A stretch of DNA of 64,000 nucleotides, taken from the NCBI GenBank assembly GCA_903936705.1, contig CAIZWN010000068.1:62001-126000 (forward strand), in the 5' to 3' direction. Numbering within the stretch: the first letter of the stretch is position 1; each line of letters begins with the position of its first letter. Below, one piece after another: positions 1-9,765 of the stretch. A program made the position numbers and the translations under genes. The notes under the pieces were generated by a model. It was not told where the DNA came from, searched no databases, and saw nothing but the letters and a program-made list of their open reading frames with translations. The DNA is from an uncultured Myxococcales bacterium. GTDB lineage: Bacteria; Myxococcota_A; UBA9042; DTJE01.

Positions 1-279
1 ACATCGACGGGCCAGACCATGGGAGTGTTCCTGTTGCAGGGCACGATTCTCGGGCTGGCCGGATCCGCGTTGGGATGCGGCCTGGGCGCGTTGCTGGCCC
101 TGCTGTTTCGCAGCATGGCGCTGGCGCCGGACGGCTCTCCGGTGTTTCCGGTGGACCTGACATGGACGCGGTTCGTCGCCGCATCGGCAGTGGCTACGGT
201 TGTCGGGGTGGTGGCAGCGGTGGCCCCGGCGCGGCGCGCGGCGCGGTTGGACCCGGCCGAGGTGATCCGATATGGCTGA
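1..279 (+). CDS. FtsX-type ABC transporter permease, C-terminal end (partial)
   Basis: The reading frame is open from the left edge of the window, so the 5' part is missing. The visible 92 residues contain two hydrophobic segments and end in the [17 protein letters not shown] tail typical of the last transmembrane helix and cytoplasmic end of FtsX/MacB/LolC-LolE permeases. The stop overlaps the start of the following LolD-like ATPase by 8 bases, which supports one ABC unit. By family knowledge such units release lipoproteins from the inner membrane or drive tripartite efflux. Which of these applies cannot be decided from the fragment. Confidence 0.8.
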   Translation, partial: TSTGQTMGVFLLQGTILGLAGSALGCGLGALLALLFRSMALAPDGSPVFPVDLTWTRFVAASAVATVVGVVAAVAPARRAARLDPAEVIRYG

Positions 280-973
280 AGAAGACGGGGCTATCCTGCG
301 CCTGGAGGGTGTCCGCAAGTCCTACGGCAGCCGCGTTGTCACCGAAGTCCTTCACGGCATCGACATGTCGGTCAATGCCGGCGAATTCGTGGCACTGGTT
401 GGACCGTCGGGTTCGGGGAAAAGCACGCTGTTGAACCTGATGGGCCTGCTGGACCGGCCGTCGGGTGGCAGGATCTTCCTGGATGGCACCGATACCTCGA
501 CGCTGGACGACGCCGGACAGACGCGTTTCAGGGGCCACAAGATCGGGTTCGTCTTCCAGTTCCATCACCTGTTGCCGGCCTTTACCTCGCTGGAAAACGT
601 GATGATGCCGCTGCTGGTGCAGCGCGGGCGGCCCGACGACGAGATGCGTCAGCGAGCGCGCATGCTGCTGGTTCGCGTCGGCCTCGAGGACAAGATATTT
701 GCGCGAGCATCCGACCTGTCGGGGGGTCAGCAGCAGCGCGTTGCCGTGGCACGGGCGCTGGCAATGCAGCCGCCGCTGGTGCTGGCCGACGAGCCGACCG
801 GGAATCTTGATTCCAATTCGGCCGACCAGGTGTTCGACCTGCTGCGCGAGTTCAACCGGGAGTATCGCGGGGCTTTCGTGATCGTCACGCACGACCACCG
901 CATGGCGTCCCGCTGCGACCGGATTGTCGAGATCGTGGACGGCCTGATTCGTAAGGTAGACACTGGTTCGTGA
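272..973 (+). CDS. lolD: LolD-like ABC transporter ATP-binding protein
   Basis: A 233-residue single nucleotide-binding domain. Walker [10 protein letters not shown] lies near residue 45, the signature [15 protein letters not shown] near residue 150, and Walker B with catalytic Glu is [12 protein letters not shown], followed by the H-loop IVTHDH. The DEPTGNLDS block and the short length are typical of the LolD/MacB/FtsE group that pairs with FtsX-type permeases, and such a permease ends immediately upstream. The expected role is energising lipoprotein release (LolCDE). MacB-like efflux cannot be excluded, so the symbol is a best guess. Confidence 0.8.
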   Translation: MAEEDGAILRLEGVRKSYGSRVVTEVLHGIDMSVNAGEFVALVGPSGSGKSTLLNLMGLLDRPSGGRIFLDGTDTSTLDDAGQTRFRGHKIGFVFQFHHLLPAFTSLENVMMPLLVQRGRPDDEMRQRARMLLVRVGLEDKIFARASDLSGGQQQRVAVARALAMQPPLVLADEPTGNLDSNSADQVFDLLREFNREYRGAFVIVTHDHRMASRCDRIVEIVDGLIRKVDTGS

Positions 974-1029
974 AGGCTTGAAGGTCCTGGACGATTCATG
1001 GGCTAGTGCTAGTGAAATATGGGGGGATC

Positions 1030-1653
1030 ATGGTTGATCGACACCTGTTCGCCTGGGAATACTGGGCGCCACGTTACGAGAACATGATCGCCCAGTCGTT
1101 TGTCCTGAAGCCGACGCGCGAGTTGGTCTTGCAACGTCTGCTGCAGGTGTGCCCGGACGCCAGGCGGATCCTGGACGTCGGATGCGGGATCGGACAGCTA
1201 GACCGTACCATCGTCGATTGCCTGCCAAAGGTGGAAGTGGTCGGTGTGGATCCGACGGGACCGATGATCCTGCGGGCAAAGGCCCAGTTCTCGCATCCCC
1301 GTATCACCTACCTGAATGGAACGGTACACGATGTGCCCACGCAGGCGCCCTTCGATGCCGTGGTCACAACACATGCGTTTCCGTACGTGATGGATCCTGA
1401 TGCATTCCTGGCCAGGATTCGCGACCTTTTGCGACCTGGGGGCCGGCTGTTCCTGGCCCAGGCATGCACGGAATCAAGGTGGGATGCGGCGTTCCTGAGT
1501 TTGGTAAAACTGGTAGTCGGCCCGGCCGGGTACTATGCATCCGGTGACATCGCACGCAAAATCCAGCTGGCAGGGCTTCAGTTCGATGGCGTTTGCGCCG
1601 TGCCGACAATTCCCTTGATTCCGTCGGTTCGACTGTTGGAGGCTCTCAGGTGA
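1030..1653 (+). CDS. SAM-dependent methyltransferase
   Basis: The 207-residue product carries a class I methyltransferase fold. Motif I is ILDVGCGIGQL near residue 50, an acidic residue ends the second strand (VVGVDPTG), and a motif IV-like AVVTTHAF is followed by a LRPGGRLFLAQ motif. An upstream in-frame GTG exists, but the ATG at 1030 after a G-rich stretch gives the usual N-terminus. The substrate is unknown; the family includes ubiquinone/menaquinone and small-molecule methylases. It stands alone between the Lol-like unit and holA. Confidence 0.7.
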   Translation: MVDRHLFAWEYWAPRYENMIAQSFVLKPTRELVLQRLLQVCPDARRILDVGCGIGQLDRTIVDCLPKVEVVGVDPTGPMILRAKAQFSHPRITYLNGTVHDVPTQAPFDAVVTTHAFPYVMDPDAFLARIRDLLRPGGRLFLAQACTESRWDAAFLSLVKLVVGPAGYYASGDIARKIQLAGLQFDGVCAVPTIPLIPSVRLLEALR

Positions 1654-1747
1654 CGCGCGCCAGGAATGTCGACACCGCGAAGGAAACCGCGTTGACCAGG
1701 AAGCGCCGACGACCGATGATCCGGGCGTCGGAATCCGTGGGGCACCC

Positions 1748-2776
1748 GTGACGATTGCCGAAGTCGAGGACCTCAAACACCTTCTGGCCCAAGGTGGCAA
1801 GGCCTTTGCGATCCTGGTGGCGGGCGGTGACGAGGCTGTGCGCGACGGCATATTCGATGCCGTAGTGGAGGACTTGAAGCGGACCGCGGCGCCCGTGACG
1901 ACAGCCCGCCTGGATGCCGACGGGGCGAAGACCGACGCCTGGCACAAGCTGGCCGCCATTGCGCAGGAAGCTCCCTTGTTCGGCGAGGGGACGGTGGCGC
2001 TGTTGACCGGTGTGGGCAGCGGCGCCAAGGTTCCTCCCGAGTTGTCCGCAATTCTGCAGTCTCCCCCTTCGCACCTGCGCCTGGTGCTGCTGGCCGAGGG
2101 TCGGTCCGCCAAGAGTCCGCTGGCCACCCTGGTTGCGACGGTCGGGCAGGTGATTGCGCCCGCGATCCTCAAAGACGACCAGGCGCAATCGCTGATTTCG
2201 CGGGCCGCGCGCGAGGCGGGCATAGCGCTGGATTCGAAGGCGCAGGAGGCGTTGCTGGATCTGGTCGGCGCGGATCGAGCGGCGATCGACGCCGCGATCC
2301 ACCTGCTGCGGGAATTCGCTGGCGAAGGTGGCCGTGTGACCGAGGCTGACCTGATGGGCTTGGTGCAGCGGTCGCGCCGCCCCGCTCCATGGGATCTCCA
2401 GGATGCAATCTACGATCGCAATCTGGCCAAGGCGGCCAAGGTGGCTCAGCGCGACCTCGAGGACGCGAAGGATTCGCGTGGCGAGGCCATAATCCTGTTC
2501 CACAAGATCACCCGGCAGGTCAGGACGTTACGCACGGCCCAGGCGCTGGTGGCGCGTGGGGCGGATACCGACGAATGCATGAAGCGCCTGGAGTTGAAGC
2601 GCGACTTCCAGTGGGACAAGACCAAGCGCGGCGCGGCCCGCTATAAGGCGTCTGAACTGGACGCCTACCTGAAGGAGGCCCCGGCGTCCGAGGTGCGCAT
2701 CAAGCGCGGTAACGCAGGTTCCGAACCGCTGGTGCTGGACCTGCTGGCTCGCCTGATCGGTGGCGGGAGGCGCTGA
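1748..2776 (+). CDS. holA: DNA polymerase III, delta subunit
   Basis: The 342-residue product has the length and layout of HolA. An N-terminal degenerate AAA+ domain (residues about 15-140) leads into a lid containing AAREAGIALDSKAQEALLDLVGAD (quoted here as AREAGIALDSKAQEAL), the typical delta-subunit helix pattern. A C-terminal collar domain carries LFHKITRQVRTL and a late KRGAARYKASELDAYL motif. Delta opens the beta sliding clamp within the clamp-loader complex. Translation starts at GTG 1748. There is no close neighbour on the same strand; the next gene converges on it. Confidence 0.88.
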   Translation: MTIAEVEDLKHLLAQGGKAFAILVAGGDEAVRDGIFDAVVEDLKRTAAPVTTARLDADGAKTDAWHKLAAIAQEAPLFGEGTVALLTGVGSGAKVPPELSAILQSPPSHLRLVLLAEGRSAKSPLATLVATVGQVIAPAILKDDQAQSLISRAAREAGIALDSKAQEALLDLVGADRAAIDAAIHLLREFAGEGGRVTEADLMGLVQRSRRPAPWDLQDAIYDRNLAKAAKVAQRDLEDAKDSRGEAIILFHKITRQVRTLRTAQALVARGADTDECMKRLELKRDFQWDKTKRGAARYKASELDAYLKEAPASEVRIKRGNAGSEPLVLDLLARLIGGGRR

Positions 2777-2842
2777 TCCTCGGGATCGGCTGTCGTGTCA
2801 GCCTCGATATGACCTCGTAATGCAGTCGGCATCCGCCCGGGT

Positions 2843-4177
2843 TCAGGTTCGGGCCGCGCTGGCTGATACCTTGGCAGGTGCCACGAATCGGTCGAACAGC
2901 AGCAGGCCTACGATGGTGGCGGCGCCGATCGCGCTGAACAGCAGCCAAAGCGTCTGCGGGTCGTTGCGCTCCTTGACGAAATGTTCGTAGCCATAGCCGC
3001 CGACAAAGCCGCCGATCGAGCTGCCCAGCACGCCGTACAAGAACATGTAGCCCATGTACAACGCCTTTTTGTCGTCGGGCGCGATCAGGCCGATATAGCT
3101 GATGAACTTGGGATGGGTCGTCATCTCGCCCACCGAGAATACGAAGATGCCCAGGATGAAGAACCCGGCGTGGCTGGAAAAGGCCAGTATGCCCATGCCG
3201 CATGTCGCCATGGCAACCCCGACCACCATTGTCGGCAGCGCGCGGGTGTTTGCGACCAGACGGGACACGACCAGTTGCAGCATGATGATAGTGCCGGCGT
3301 TGATCACCGTCACGTGCTCGACATCAAACTTGAAGGCAAGTCCGATGCCCACGGCTGACAAGGCACCGTTAACGACCGATTCCACCGGGGCCATGTCGAC
3401 AAAGTCCTTCAGGTACCAAAGGACCGTGTGGAACATCTGGAAGTACAGAATCCAGAAGCCCGAGTAGATGACGATCATCAGCACGAACCGCCAGTCGCGC
3501 AAAACCATGGCGGCGCCCGCCAGGACCTCACCGATCGACTTGCGGTTTGCCGGGCGCGCCGGTTCACGGAACAGGGCGATTACCGGCAGCAGCATCATGC
3601 CGGTGCCGGCCGACGCCATCAGGAACACGTATGTCCAACTGATGGCCTTCAGCCAGCCCACCAGGAACAACGGCACGATGAAAGCGCCCAGATTGATGGT
3701 CCAGTAGAAGATTCCAAAGGCCTGGGTCGAGTTGGATTCATTCGTGATGCGCGCGATGGTTCCCGACGGGATCGGCTTGAAGGTCCCGGCCCCCAGTGCC
3801 ATCAGCACCAGCGCGGCGAAGACGGCTGTTTCCCCCGTTGCCATCGGTATGCAGGCATAGCCGGCAGACAGCAGGGCGAAGGCGACCATCAGCATGCGTC
3901 GGTAACCGAAGCGTTCGGCCAGGGCGCCGCTGAGGATGGGCAGGAGGTACAGCATTGGTGTGATGATGCCCAGCAGGCTGCCGACCGTGTGTTCCGGCAG
4001 GCCCAGGACACCGCCGCGGGCAGTGTCACCCAGGTAGACGGCCAGCACCGACATGACGCCGTAGTACGAACCGCGCTCGAAGAACTCCATGAGGATCACA
4101 ACCCAGAAATTGCGTGGGAAGCGCCGGAAGAATCCAGGGCCAGGGGGTGTACTTGGGGGTTTAGAAGCAGCGGTCAT
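2843..4177 (-). CDS. POT-family (proton-dependent oligopeptide) MFS transporter
   Basis: A 444-residue polytopic protein with about 12-14 predicted hydrophobic helices. Early in the chain NFWVVILMEFFERGSYYGVM matches the conserved helix 1 ExxER-type motif of POT/PTR transporters. FKPIPSGTIARI and FGIFYWTINLGAF match the helix 4-5 PTR signature. The ATG at 4177 has an ideal GGAGG five bases upstream, so it is preferred over a start 27 bases earlier. The likely role is H+-coupled uptake of di- or tripeptides or related solutes. It converges on holA. Confidence 0.8.
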   Translation of the reverse strand: MTAASKPPSTPPGPGFFRRFPRNFWVVILMEFFERGSYYGVMSVLAVYLGDTARGGVLGLPEHTVGSLLGIITPMLYLLPILSGALAERFGYRRMLMVAFALLSAGYACIPMATGETAVFAALVLMALGAGTFKPIPSGTIARITNESNSTQAFGIFYWTINLGAFIVPLFLVGWLKAISWTYVFLMASAGTGMMLLPVIALFREPARPANRKSIGEVLAGAAMVLRDWRFVLMIVIYSGFWILYFQMFHTVLWYLKDFVDMAPVESVVNGALSAVGIGLAFKFDVEHVTVINAGTIIMLQLVVSRLVANTRALPTMVVGVAMATCGMGILAFSSHAGFFILGIFVFSVGEMTTHPKFISYIGLIAPDDKKALYMGYMFLYGVLGSSIGGFVGGYGYEHFVKERNDPQTLWLLFSAIGAATIVGLLLFDRFVAPAKVSASAART

Positions 4178-4324
4178 TGGGCCTCCTTCGGGATCAACTG
4201 ACACCGGCTATTCAGCCAGGCCAAGCGTGCAACCGAGCCGCTAGACTCGGGCCTTCGGGTCGCAATTGTCAAGGCGGTTTCGCGTGCCTGTCCATGCTAC
4301 CCTTCCCGGGTCAAGGAGGCTCGT

Positions 4325-6280
4325 GTGCCAGCGCGTCCGGTCGTTCCTGTCAGCGACGTGTTCGGACCTGCCGGCCTGATCTCGCGTCACCTGCCAGGCT
4401 GGGAACATCGTCCCGAACAGCAGACGATGTGTGACGCGGTTGCCAGGGCGATTGCGCAGGTTGACGTGTGTCTTGTCGAGGCGGGGACCGGCGTCGGCAA
4501 GACCCTCGCCTATCTGGCACCCGCGATTTTTTCCGGTCGCAAGGTGGTTGTAGCAACCGGCACCAAGGCGTTGATGGAACAGGTCCGCGGCAAGGAGGTC
4601 CCGTTCCTGGCCGAGTCGCTTGGCGTCTCTTTTTCGACGGCGGTCCTGAAGGGCAGGTCGAACTACCTTTGCCGCGCCAGGCTGGAAGAGATTTGGATGT
4701 CGCCCGGCCTGTTTGACGGCGCGGCCGACAACCACCGCATCGTGGCCCGCCTGCGCAAATGGGCGACAACCACCGTCGAGGGCGATTTCGCCGAACTGTC
4801 CGATCTTGCCGAGAACCACCCGCTGGTTCGTCGTCTTGGCTGTCATGCCGACGGTTGTCCTGGTCGCGAGTGCGCCCATTACTCGACATGTTTCCTGTTC
4901 ATGGCGCGCGCCAAGGCAATGCAGGCTGACGTCGTTCTTACAAACCACCACCTGTTTTTTGCGGACCTGGTGCTGGGGAATGCGGAAAGCGGCGCCTTTC
5001 TGCCGCCGGATGCCACGGTGATCCTGGACGAGGCCCACAGTCTGGAGGACGTTGCTACCGAGTATTTCGGGATGTCGCTTGCGAACGGCGAACTTGCGGA
5101 ACTGACCCGGGATGCGCAGGCGCTGGTGGGAGGCGCTGACCCGGTAGTTGGCAGGATGCTGCATGCGTCGGCAGGGCGTTTGTCCGACGGGTTTGGAGCG
5201 GTCCTGCGTGCGCTGCTGGCCCGAGAGGGCAGGGGGCGCGTGGATTCGGCAGCGGTGCCCCCGGAGGCGTTGCGGGCCTGGCACCTGCTTGACATCGATC
5301 TCGAAGGCGTGGCCAACCATGCTCACGAGGTCGTTTCCGGGCTCGACCGTGAATCGGATGTCCCGGCTCGGGCGATCGAGGCGCGTGCGGTTCTGACTGA
5401 GGTACTGGCGGGAGCCGATACGACAGTGGTTCGTCTTGTCGAGCGTCGTGGCGCATCTGCCGGCAGCTTGTCGGTTCTGCCAATCGACGTATCCGCCGCG
5501 TTGCGCCAGCGGGTCTTCCTGACAGGTCGCCCGATAGTCCTGACATCGGCGACATTGACCGTCGATGGTTCGACCGCTTTTCTGAGAAAGCGGCTTGGTA
5601 TCCCTGATGGTGCCGTCGAGCAGGTCCTGGCCTCGCCGTTCGACTTTGCCCGCCAGGCTATCCTTTACGTGCCAAAGGACCTGCCGGACCCGGGTTCGCC
5701 TGAACATCCCGAGGCTTTTGACAACGAGGTCGAACGCCTTCTGAACGCGACGAAGGGCAGGGCTTTCGTTTTGTTCACCAGTCACGCCGCCTTGCAACGA
5801 TCGGCCGAGGCATTGCGCAGCCGGCTGGCGTGGCCGGTCCTGGTTCAGGGCGACGCGCCACGCGATACGCTGGTCCGCAGTTTTCGTACGACTTCGCACG
5901 CCTGCCTCTTCGGCACATCGACTTTCTGGGAGGGGGTTGATGTGCCAGGTGACGCGCTGTCGTGCGTGATAATTGACCGCCTGCCGTTCGATCCTCCGGA
6001 TGACCCGTTGATAGCTGCCCGTGCGGCTGTTATTGCGGCAATGGGCGGCAACGCATTCCGGGAGTATCAGATTCCACTCGCCGTCATCAGGTTGCGCCAG
6101 GGTTTCGGGAGGCTTGTCAGGAGGCGGACTGACCGGGGCGTGGTGGCCGTGCTGGATGGGCGTTTGCGCAAGCGTCCCTATGGCAAGGTCTTCCTGCGAA
6201 GCCTTCCCCCGGCGCCCCTGCTGGACGACATGGCCGCCGTCGAGGCGTGGTGCAAGTCGAACCTTCGCAAGCGCTCGTAG
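4325..6280 (+). CDS. dinG: DinG/XPD-type ATP-dependent DNA helicase
   Basis: The 651-residue protein has Walker A EAGTGVGKT near residue 60 and motif II ILDEAHSLED. Four cysteines (NYLC plus CHADGCPGRECAHYSTC) lie between motifs I and II as in the Fe-S cluster of the XPD/DinG family. The C-terminal helicase domain shows FGTSTFWEGVDVPG, IIDRLPFDPPDDP and QGFGRLVRR. These are SF2 5'-3' helicases that act on R-loops, D-loops and forks. GTG 4325 follows AAGGAGG by 5 bases. No exonuclease domain is present, unlike the DinG of Firmicutes. Confidence 0.88.
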   Translation: MPARPVVPVSDVFGPAGLISRHLPGWEHRPEQQTMCDAVARAIAQVDVCLVEAGTGVGKTLAYLAPAIFSGRKVVVATGTKALMEQVRGKEVPFLAESLGVSFSTAVLKGRSNYLCRARLEEIWMSPGLFDGAADNHRIVARLRKWATTTVEGDFAELSDLAENHPLVRRLGCHADGCPGRECAHYSTCFLFMARAKAMQADVVLTNHHLFFADLVLGNAESGAFLPPDATVILDEAHSLEDVATEYFGMSLANGELAELTRDAQALVGGADPVVGRMLHASAGRLSDGFGAVLRALLAREGRGRVDSAAVPPEALRAWHLLDIDLEGVANHAHEVVSGLDRESDVPARAIEARAVLTEVLAGADTTVVRLVERRGASAGSLSVLPIDVSAALRQRVFLTGRPIVLTSATLTVDGSTAFLRKRLGIPDGAVEQVLASPFDFARQAILYVPKDLPDPGSPEHPEAFDNEVERLLNATKGRAFVLFTSHAALQRSAEALRSRLAWPVLVQGDAPRDTLVRSFRTTSHACLFGTSTFWEGVDVPGDALSCVIIDRLPFDPPDDPLIAARAAVIAAMGGNAFREYQIPLAVIRLRQGFGRLVRRRTDRGVVAVLDGRLRKRPYGKVFLRSLPPAPLLDDMAAVEAWCKSNLRKRS

Positions 6281-6301
6281 CTTTTTTTGGAATCAATCGT
6301 C

Positions 6302-6330
6302 TTGACATTCCCGACTACCGCTGGTAGCCT
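6302..6330 (+). promoter_or_regulatory. predicted sigma70-type promoter of rho
   Basis: TTGACA (6302-6307) and TAGCCT (6325-6330) are separated by 17 bases. They lie about 160 bases upstream of the rho start, leaving a long leader, which is common for autoregulated rho genes. The -10 matches the consensus only partly. Nothing else is recognised in the 207-base gap between dinG and rho. Confidence 0.4.
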
Positions 6331-6487
6331 GTGTGCGTACTTTCTGCGGAACGGCACCGTCCGGCCCGCGATCGTCTGCCAGGTTCCGGCCTCCAAATCG
6401 TCCTTCGGTATTTGCAAAGGACGCGGCTTCGGATGCATGGAACCAAGTCACCTGGGAGTCTCATTCACCTTCGCAAGGGAGGAACGC

Positions 6488-7735
6488 GTGAACCTGAAAG
6501 AACTGAAGGACATGAAGATTTCGGACCTGTTGATCCTCGGCAAGGATTTGAACCTGGACGGAGCTCGCGGCCTGCGCAAGCAGGAGTTGATTTTCGCGAT
6601 CCTCCAGGCGCAGACCGAGCAGAATGGCTCGATCTTTGGCGAAGGTGTCCTGCAGGTGCTGCCCGAGGGCTTCGGCTTCCTGCGCGCCCCGGACACTTCC
6701 TACCTGCCAGGGTCCGATGACATCTACGTGTCCCCATCGCAGATCCGCCGTTTCAACCTGCGGACCGGCGATACCGTTGCAGGCCAGATCCGGCCGCCCA
6801 AGGACGGCGAGCGGTATTTCGCGCTGCTGAAGGTCGAATCGATCAACTACGAGGATCCGGAAGTCGCCAAGACCAAGACCCTCTTCGATAACCTGACTCC
6901 GCTGTACCCGAACGAGCGGTTCAACCTCGAATACGATGCGAAGAACTACTCGACCCGCGTGATCGACCTGCTGTGCCCGCAGGGCAAGGGTCAGCGCACG
7001 CTGGTGGTCGCGGCGCCCCGTACCGGAAAGACGGTCATCCTGCAGGACATGGCCCATGCCATCGCCACGAACCACAAGGAGGTCTACCTCATCGTGCTGC
7101 TGATTGACGAGCGGCCCGAGGAAGTCACCGACATGGAGCGTTCGGTCAAGGGCGAGGTCATCAGTTCCACGTTCGACGAACCGGCCGCCCGCCATGTCCA
7201 GGTCGCGGAAATGGTCATCGAGAAGGCCAAGCGCCTTGTTGAACACAAGCGCGACGTCGTGATCCTTATCGACTCGATCACCCGTCTTGCCAGGGCGTAC
7301 AACACGGTCGTCCCCCCGTCGGGCAAGATCCTGTCGGGCGGCGTCGATTCGAACGCTCTGCACAAGCCCAAGCGCTTCTTTGGTGCGGCGCGCAACATCG
7401 AGGACGGCGGCTCGCTGACCATCATCGGTACTGCCCTGATCGATACGGGCAGCCGCATGGACGAAGTCATCTTCGAGGAGTTCAAGGGCACCGGCAACTG
7501 CGAACTCCACCTGGACCGCAAGTTGATGGAGAAGCGCATCTTCCCGACGCTGGACATCAACAAGTCCGGTACGCGAAAGGAAGAACTGCTGCTGGACCCA
7601 CTGGCGCTGAATCGCGTGTGGATCCTGCGCCAGTTGCTGCACCCGCTGAACGTCCTGGATGCCATGGAGTTCCTGCTGGACAAACTGTCCCGCTATGACA
7701 GCAACAAGAACTTCCTCAACAGCATGAATCAATAG
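6488..7735 (+). CDS. rho: transcription termination factor Rho
   Basis: The 415-residue protein has all Rho landmarks. An N-terminal Rho-N helix bundle ([18 protein letters not shown]) is followed by an RNA-binding cold-shock-like domain containing [20 protein letters not shown]. The ATPase domain has Walker A APRTGKT, the [12 protein letters not shown] block and the Q-/R-loop region with [24 protein letters not shown] 6488 follows GGAGG by 5 bases; the open frame upstream is untranslated leader. The hexamer tracks on untranslated RNA and terminates transcription. The next gene begins only 10 bases after the stop. Confidence 0.95.
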   Translation: MNLKELKDMKISDLLILGKDLNLDGARGLRKQELIFAILQAQTEQNGSIFGEGVLQVLPEGFGFLRAPDTSYLPGSDDIYVSPSQIRRFNLRTGDTVAGQIRPPKDGERYFALLKVESINYEDPEVAKTKTLFDNLTPLYPNERFNLEYDAKNYSTRVIDLLCPQGKGQRTLVVAAPRTGKTVILQDMAHAIATNHKEVYLIVLLIDERPEEVTDMERSVKGEVISSTFDEPAARHVQVAEMVIEKAKRLVEHKRDVVILIDSITRLARAYNTVVPPSGKILSGGVDSNALHKPKRFFGAARNIEDGGSLTIIGTALIDTGSRMDEVIFEEFKGTGNCELHLDRKLMEKRIFPTLDINKSGTRKEELLLDPLALNRVWILRQLLHPLNVLDAMEFLLDKLSRYDSNKNFLNSMNQ

Positions 7736-7745
7736 CGAGCACAAC

Positions 7746-8924
7746 ATGAACGTTCTCCCCTCGAAGCGCATCGCGTCGCTGCCCGGATATCCGTTCGCCG
7801 AAGTTGACCGCATGGTGGCGTCCCTGAAGGCTGGCGGGCACGACCCCATCGATTTCGGTGTGGGAGACCCGACTGAACCTACGCCCGAACTGGTGCGACG
7901 TGCCATTCAGGGCGCGGTCGATACCAGGTCCAGGGACGGGTATCCGTCGTACGTCGGCGCCCCCGAATTCAGGCAGGCCGTTGCTGCCTGGTATGGCCGC
8001 CGCTTCGGCGTATCGCTGGACCCTGATCGGGAAATATGTTCGACGGTCGGGGCCAAGGAGGCAGTGTTCAATTTTCCGAATTGCCTGATTGATCCGGGCG
8101 ACATCGTCCTGTGCCCGACCCCTGGCTATCCGCCGTACAACCGAGGGACCCTGTTTTCCGGCGGGGTGCCCTACTACTACCCGCTGCGGATGGAGGACGG
8201 CTTTCTGCCGGACCTGGACGCAATCCCGGCGGACGTGCTGGCCCGCGCGCGGCTGATCTGGATCAACTATCCGAACAGCCCCTCGGGCCGCGTGGCGCCC
8301 GATGGATTCTGGCCGGTACTGCTGGCTTGGGCGGCCCGGCATGACATCGTCGTGGCGTCCGACGAGGCGTACACCGAGGTGTGGTTTGACCAGCCTCCGC
8401 GGACGATCCTCGAGTTCGGCCGTGATGGCGTGGTCGTGTTCCAGTCGCTGTCCAAAAGATCCAACATGACCTGCCATCGCGTCGGATGGGTGGCTGGCGA
8501 CGAGCGCATAGTGTCACTGTTCAAGAAGCTGAAGACGAACGTCGATTCAGGGACGGCCACGTACATCCAGGATGGCGCCGTGGCTGCGCTGTCGGACGAG
8601 GCGCACGTTGCCGGGATGCGTGCGTTGTACCGGCAAAAGCGTGATCTGCTGGTGCCAGCCTTGCGGGACGTAGGGTGCGAGGTCTTCGTGCCCGAGGCGA
8701 CCCTGTACGTGTGGCCTCGCGTGCCCGTCGGGATGGATGGGCTGGCGTTTGCGAAACGCCTGCTGGACCCGGCGGTTGCGGTCGTGTGCAGTCCCGGACC
8801 GGCACTGGGCGAGAATCTGCTGGACGGTACTCATCCAGGCATGCGCCACGTCCGGTTTGCCCTGGTTCCTACCGTCGAGAGGGTGGCCGAGGCCGCCGAT
8901 CGGATCCGGAAGACGTTCGCCTGA
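7746..8924 (+). CDS. class I/II PLP-dependent aminotransferase (DapL/DapC-like)
   Basis: A 392-residue fold-type I aminotransferase. The PLP lysine is in SLSKRSNMTCHRVGW, preceded by INYPNSPSG (cofactor-binding Asn) and SDEAYTEVWF (Asp-x-x-Tyr). The overall pattern, with DFGVGDPTEPTP near the start, resembles LL-diaminopimelate or succinyldiaminopimelate aminotransferases of the lysine/peptidoglycan pathway, but substrate assignment from sequence alone is weak. The 3' end of this gene is repeated at 14624-14657 and 20089-20129, marking the edges of the inserted region. Confidence 0.75.
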   Translation: MNVLPSKRIASLPGYPFAEVDRMVASLKAGGHDPIDFGVGDPTEPTPELVRRAIQGAVDTRSRDGYPSYVGAPEFRQAVAAWYGRRFGVSLDPDREICSTVGAKEAVFNFPNCLIDPGDIVLCPTPGYPPYNRGTLFSGGVPYYYPLRMEDGFLPDLDAIPADVLARARLIWINYPNSPSGRVAPDGFWPVLLAWAARHDIVVASDEAYTEVWFDQPPRTILEFGRDGVVVFQSLSKRSNMTCHRVGWVAGDERIVSLFKKLKTNVDSGTATYIQDGAVAALSDEAHVAGMRALYRQKRDLLVPALRDVGCEVFVPEATLYVWPRVPVGMDGLAFAKRLLDPAVAVVCSPGPALGENLLDGTHPGMRHVRFALVPTVERVAEAADRIRKTFA

Positions 8925-8996
8925 AGTCCCTGCGCAAACTGTCGAATTACACCTACGATTCCTCGGCAAACGACTCGTGGATCTCGTTGAAGCGAG
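8884..8996. repeat. direct repeat C1 (left border of the 11-kb insertion)
   Basis: This 113-base segment holds the last 13 codons of the aminotransferase, a short spacer, and (on the minus strand) the last 14 codons of an HD-GYP gene ending FNEIHESFAEES. The same arrangement recurs at 20089-20200. Bases 8951-8996 are identical to 20155-20200 over 46 bp, while the remaining ~67 bases differ at about ten positions. Directly after it the sequence changes to the transposase-remnant region. Confidence 0.85.
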
Positions 8997-9068
8997 TGTC
9001 CCTAGCCAAAACTCCGCCCGCGTTGAAATCTTGGCGTTTTCCAGTCTGACACGATACCGTCCACGACC

Positions 9069-9432
9069 ATGCTAAAGATGCTTCAATCCATGTTCGCCAC
9101 GATGCTTTCGTGCCTCCAGACCCGGGAGGAACTGGCCGTCGAAAACCTGGCCCTGCACCAGCAACTCGCAATCCTGAAGAGAACCGCGCCAAGATCCAGG
9201 TTGTCCAACGCCGAACGCTCGTTCTGGGTCCTCTTGTCGCGATTCTGGCCTGGTTGGAGGGATCTGCTGGTCGTCGTGAAACCCGAGACCGTGGTCCGCT
9301 GGCACCGCGCGGGTTCCAGCTTTTCTGGCGAATGAAGTTCACGCTTACCGCGAAGCGCGGACGTCCCGGAATCGCCAGTGAGACAAGATATCTCATCCGG
9401 AAGATGGCTTTGGAGAATGAAATCTGGGGCGC
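9069..9432 (+). pseudogene. frameshifted, truncated transposase (integrase-core IS relic)
   Basis: The first 88 codons (9069-9335) encode NLALHQQLAILKRTAPRSRL and WPGWRDLLVVVKPETVVRWH, typical of the N-terminal half of transposases with an rve integrase core found in many proteobacterial IS elements. The frame is lost by an apparent one-base deletion near 9314. The sequence continues in another frame as FQLFWRMK, RRGRPGIAS-like residues and MALENEIWGA. It then stops abruptly before the catalytic DDE domain, so it cannot be active. It abuts a TonB-receptor fragment, which suggests insertion into that gene followed by deletion. Confidence 0.75.
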
Positions 9433-9682
9433 GATCGGGCTTTGCCGGGTCGATGCGCAGCAGGAACGCCTGTCACCGCTGGACCTGAAGGACAGCCGTA
9501 TCCCAGCGGGCGGCTCGCCCTCCTGGGCAAAGCTGAACCTGAGAGGCGGTGTCACCGTGGCCCAGCGCGTCCACCTTGGACTGGCGCTGGAGAACCTGAC
9601 CAACGCAACCTACAAGCATCATGGACCCGGCGTGTGGATGCCAGGGTTCAATGCAGCGCTCTCGGTCGGGGTGGACATTTGA
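9433..9682 (+). pseudogene. TonB-dependent receptor, 3' remnant
   Basis: The frame encodes about 83 residues with the terminal beta-strands of a TonB-dependent outer-membrane receptor: RLSPLDLKDSRIPAGG, then LGLALENLTNATYKHHGPG, and a final aromatic-rich strand ending FNAALSVGVDI at the stop. The signal sequence, plug and most of the barrel are missing. It is in frame with the upstream transposase fragment, giving a chimeric open frame that is not a functional gene. Confidence 0.7.
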
Positions 9683-9765
9683 CTTGACAGCCCCCGAACG
9701 TCCCAAATCGGCGCTTGCCGACACAACAGCGCAGAACGATAATATTCTCGCCCTCATAGGCGGTT

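Noticed and set aside
4241-5899. A 552-codon open frame on the minus strand opposite the helicase gene.
   Set aside because: No recognisable protein features. Long antisense frames are expected opposite GC-rich genes, and the plus-strand frame has all helicase motifs.
6270-6292. T-run after the helicase gene as an intrinsic terminator.
   Set aside because: Seven Ts follow the stop codon, but only a very short stem (AGC/GCT) precedes them, which is too weak to call.
8997-9066. TGTCCCTAGCC just after repeat C1 as the left terminal inverted repeat of the IS element.
   Set aside because: It fits the position, but no matching right end was found, so it is not listed as a feature.
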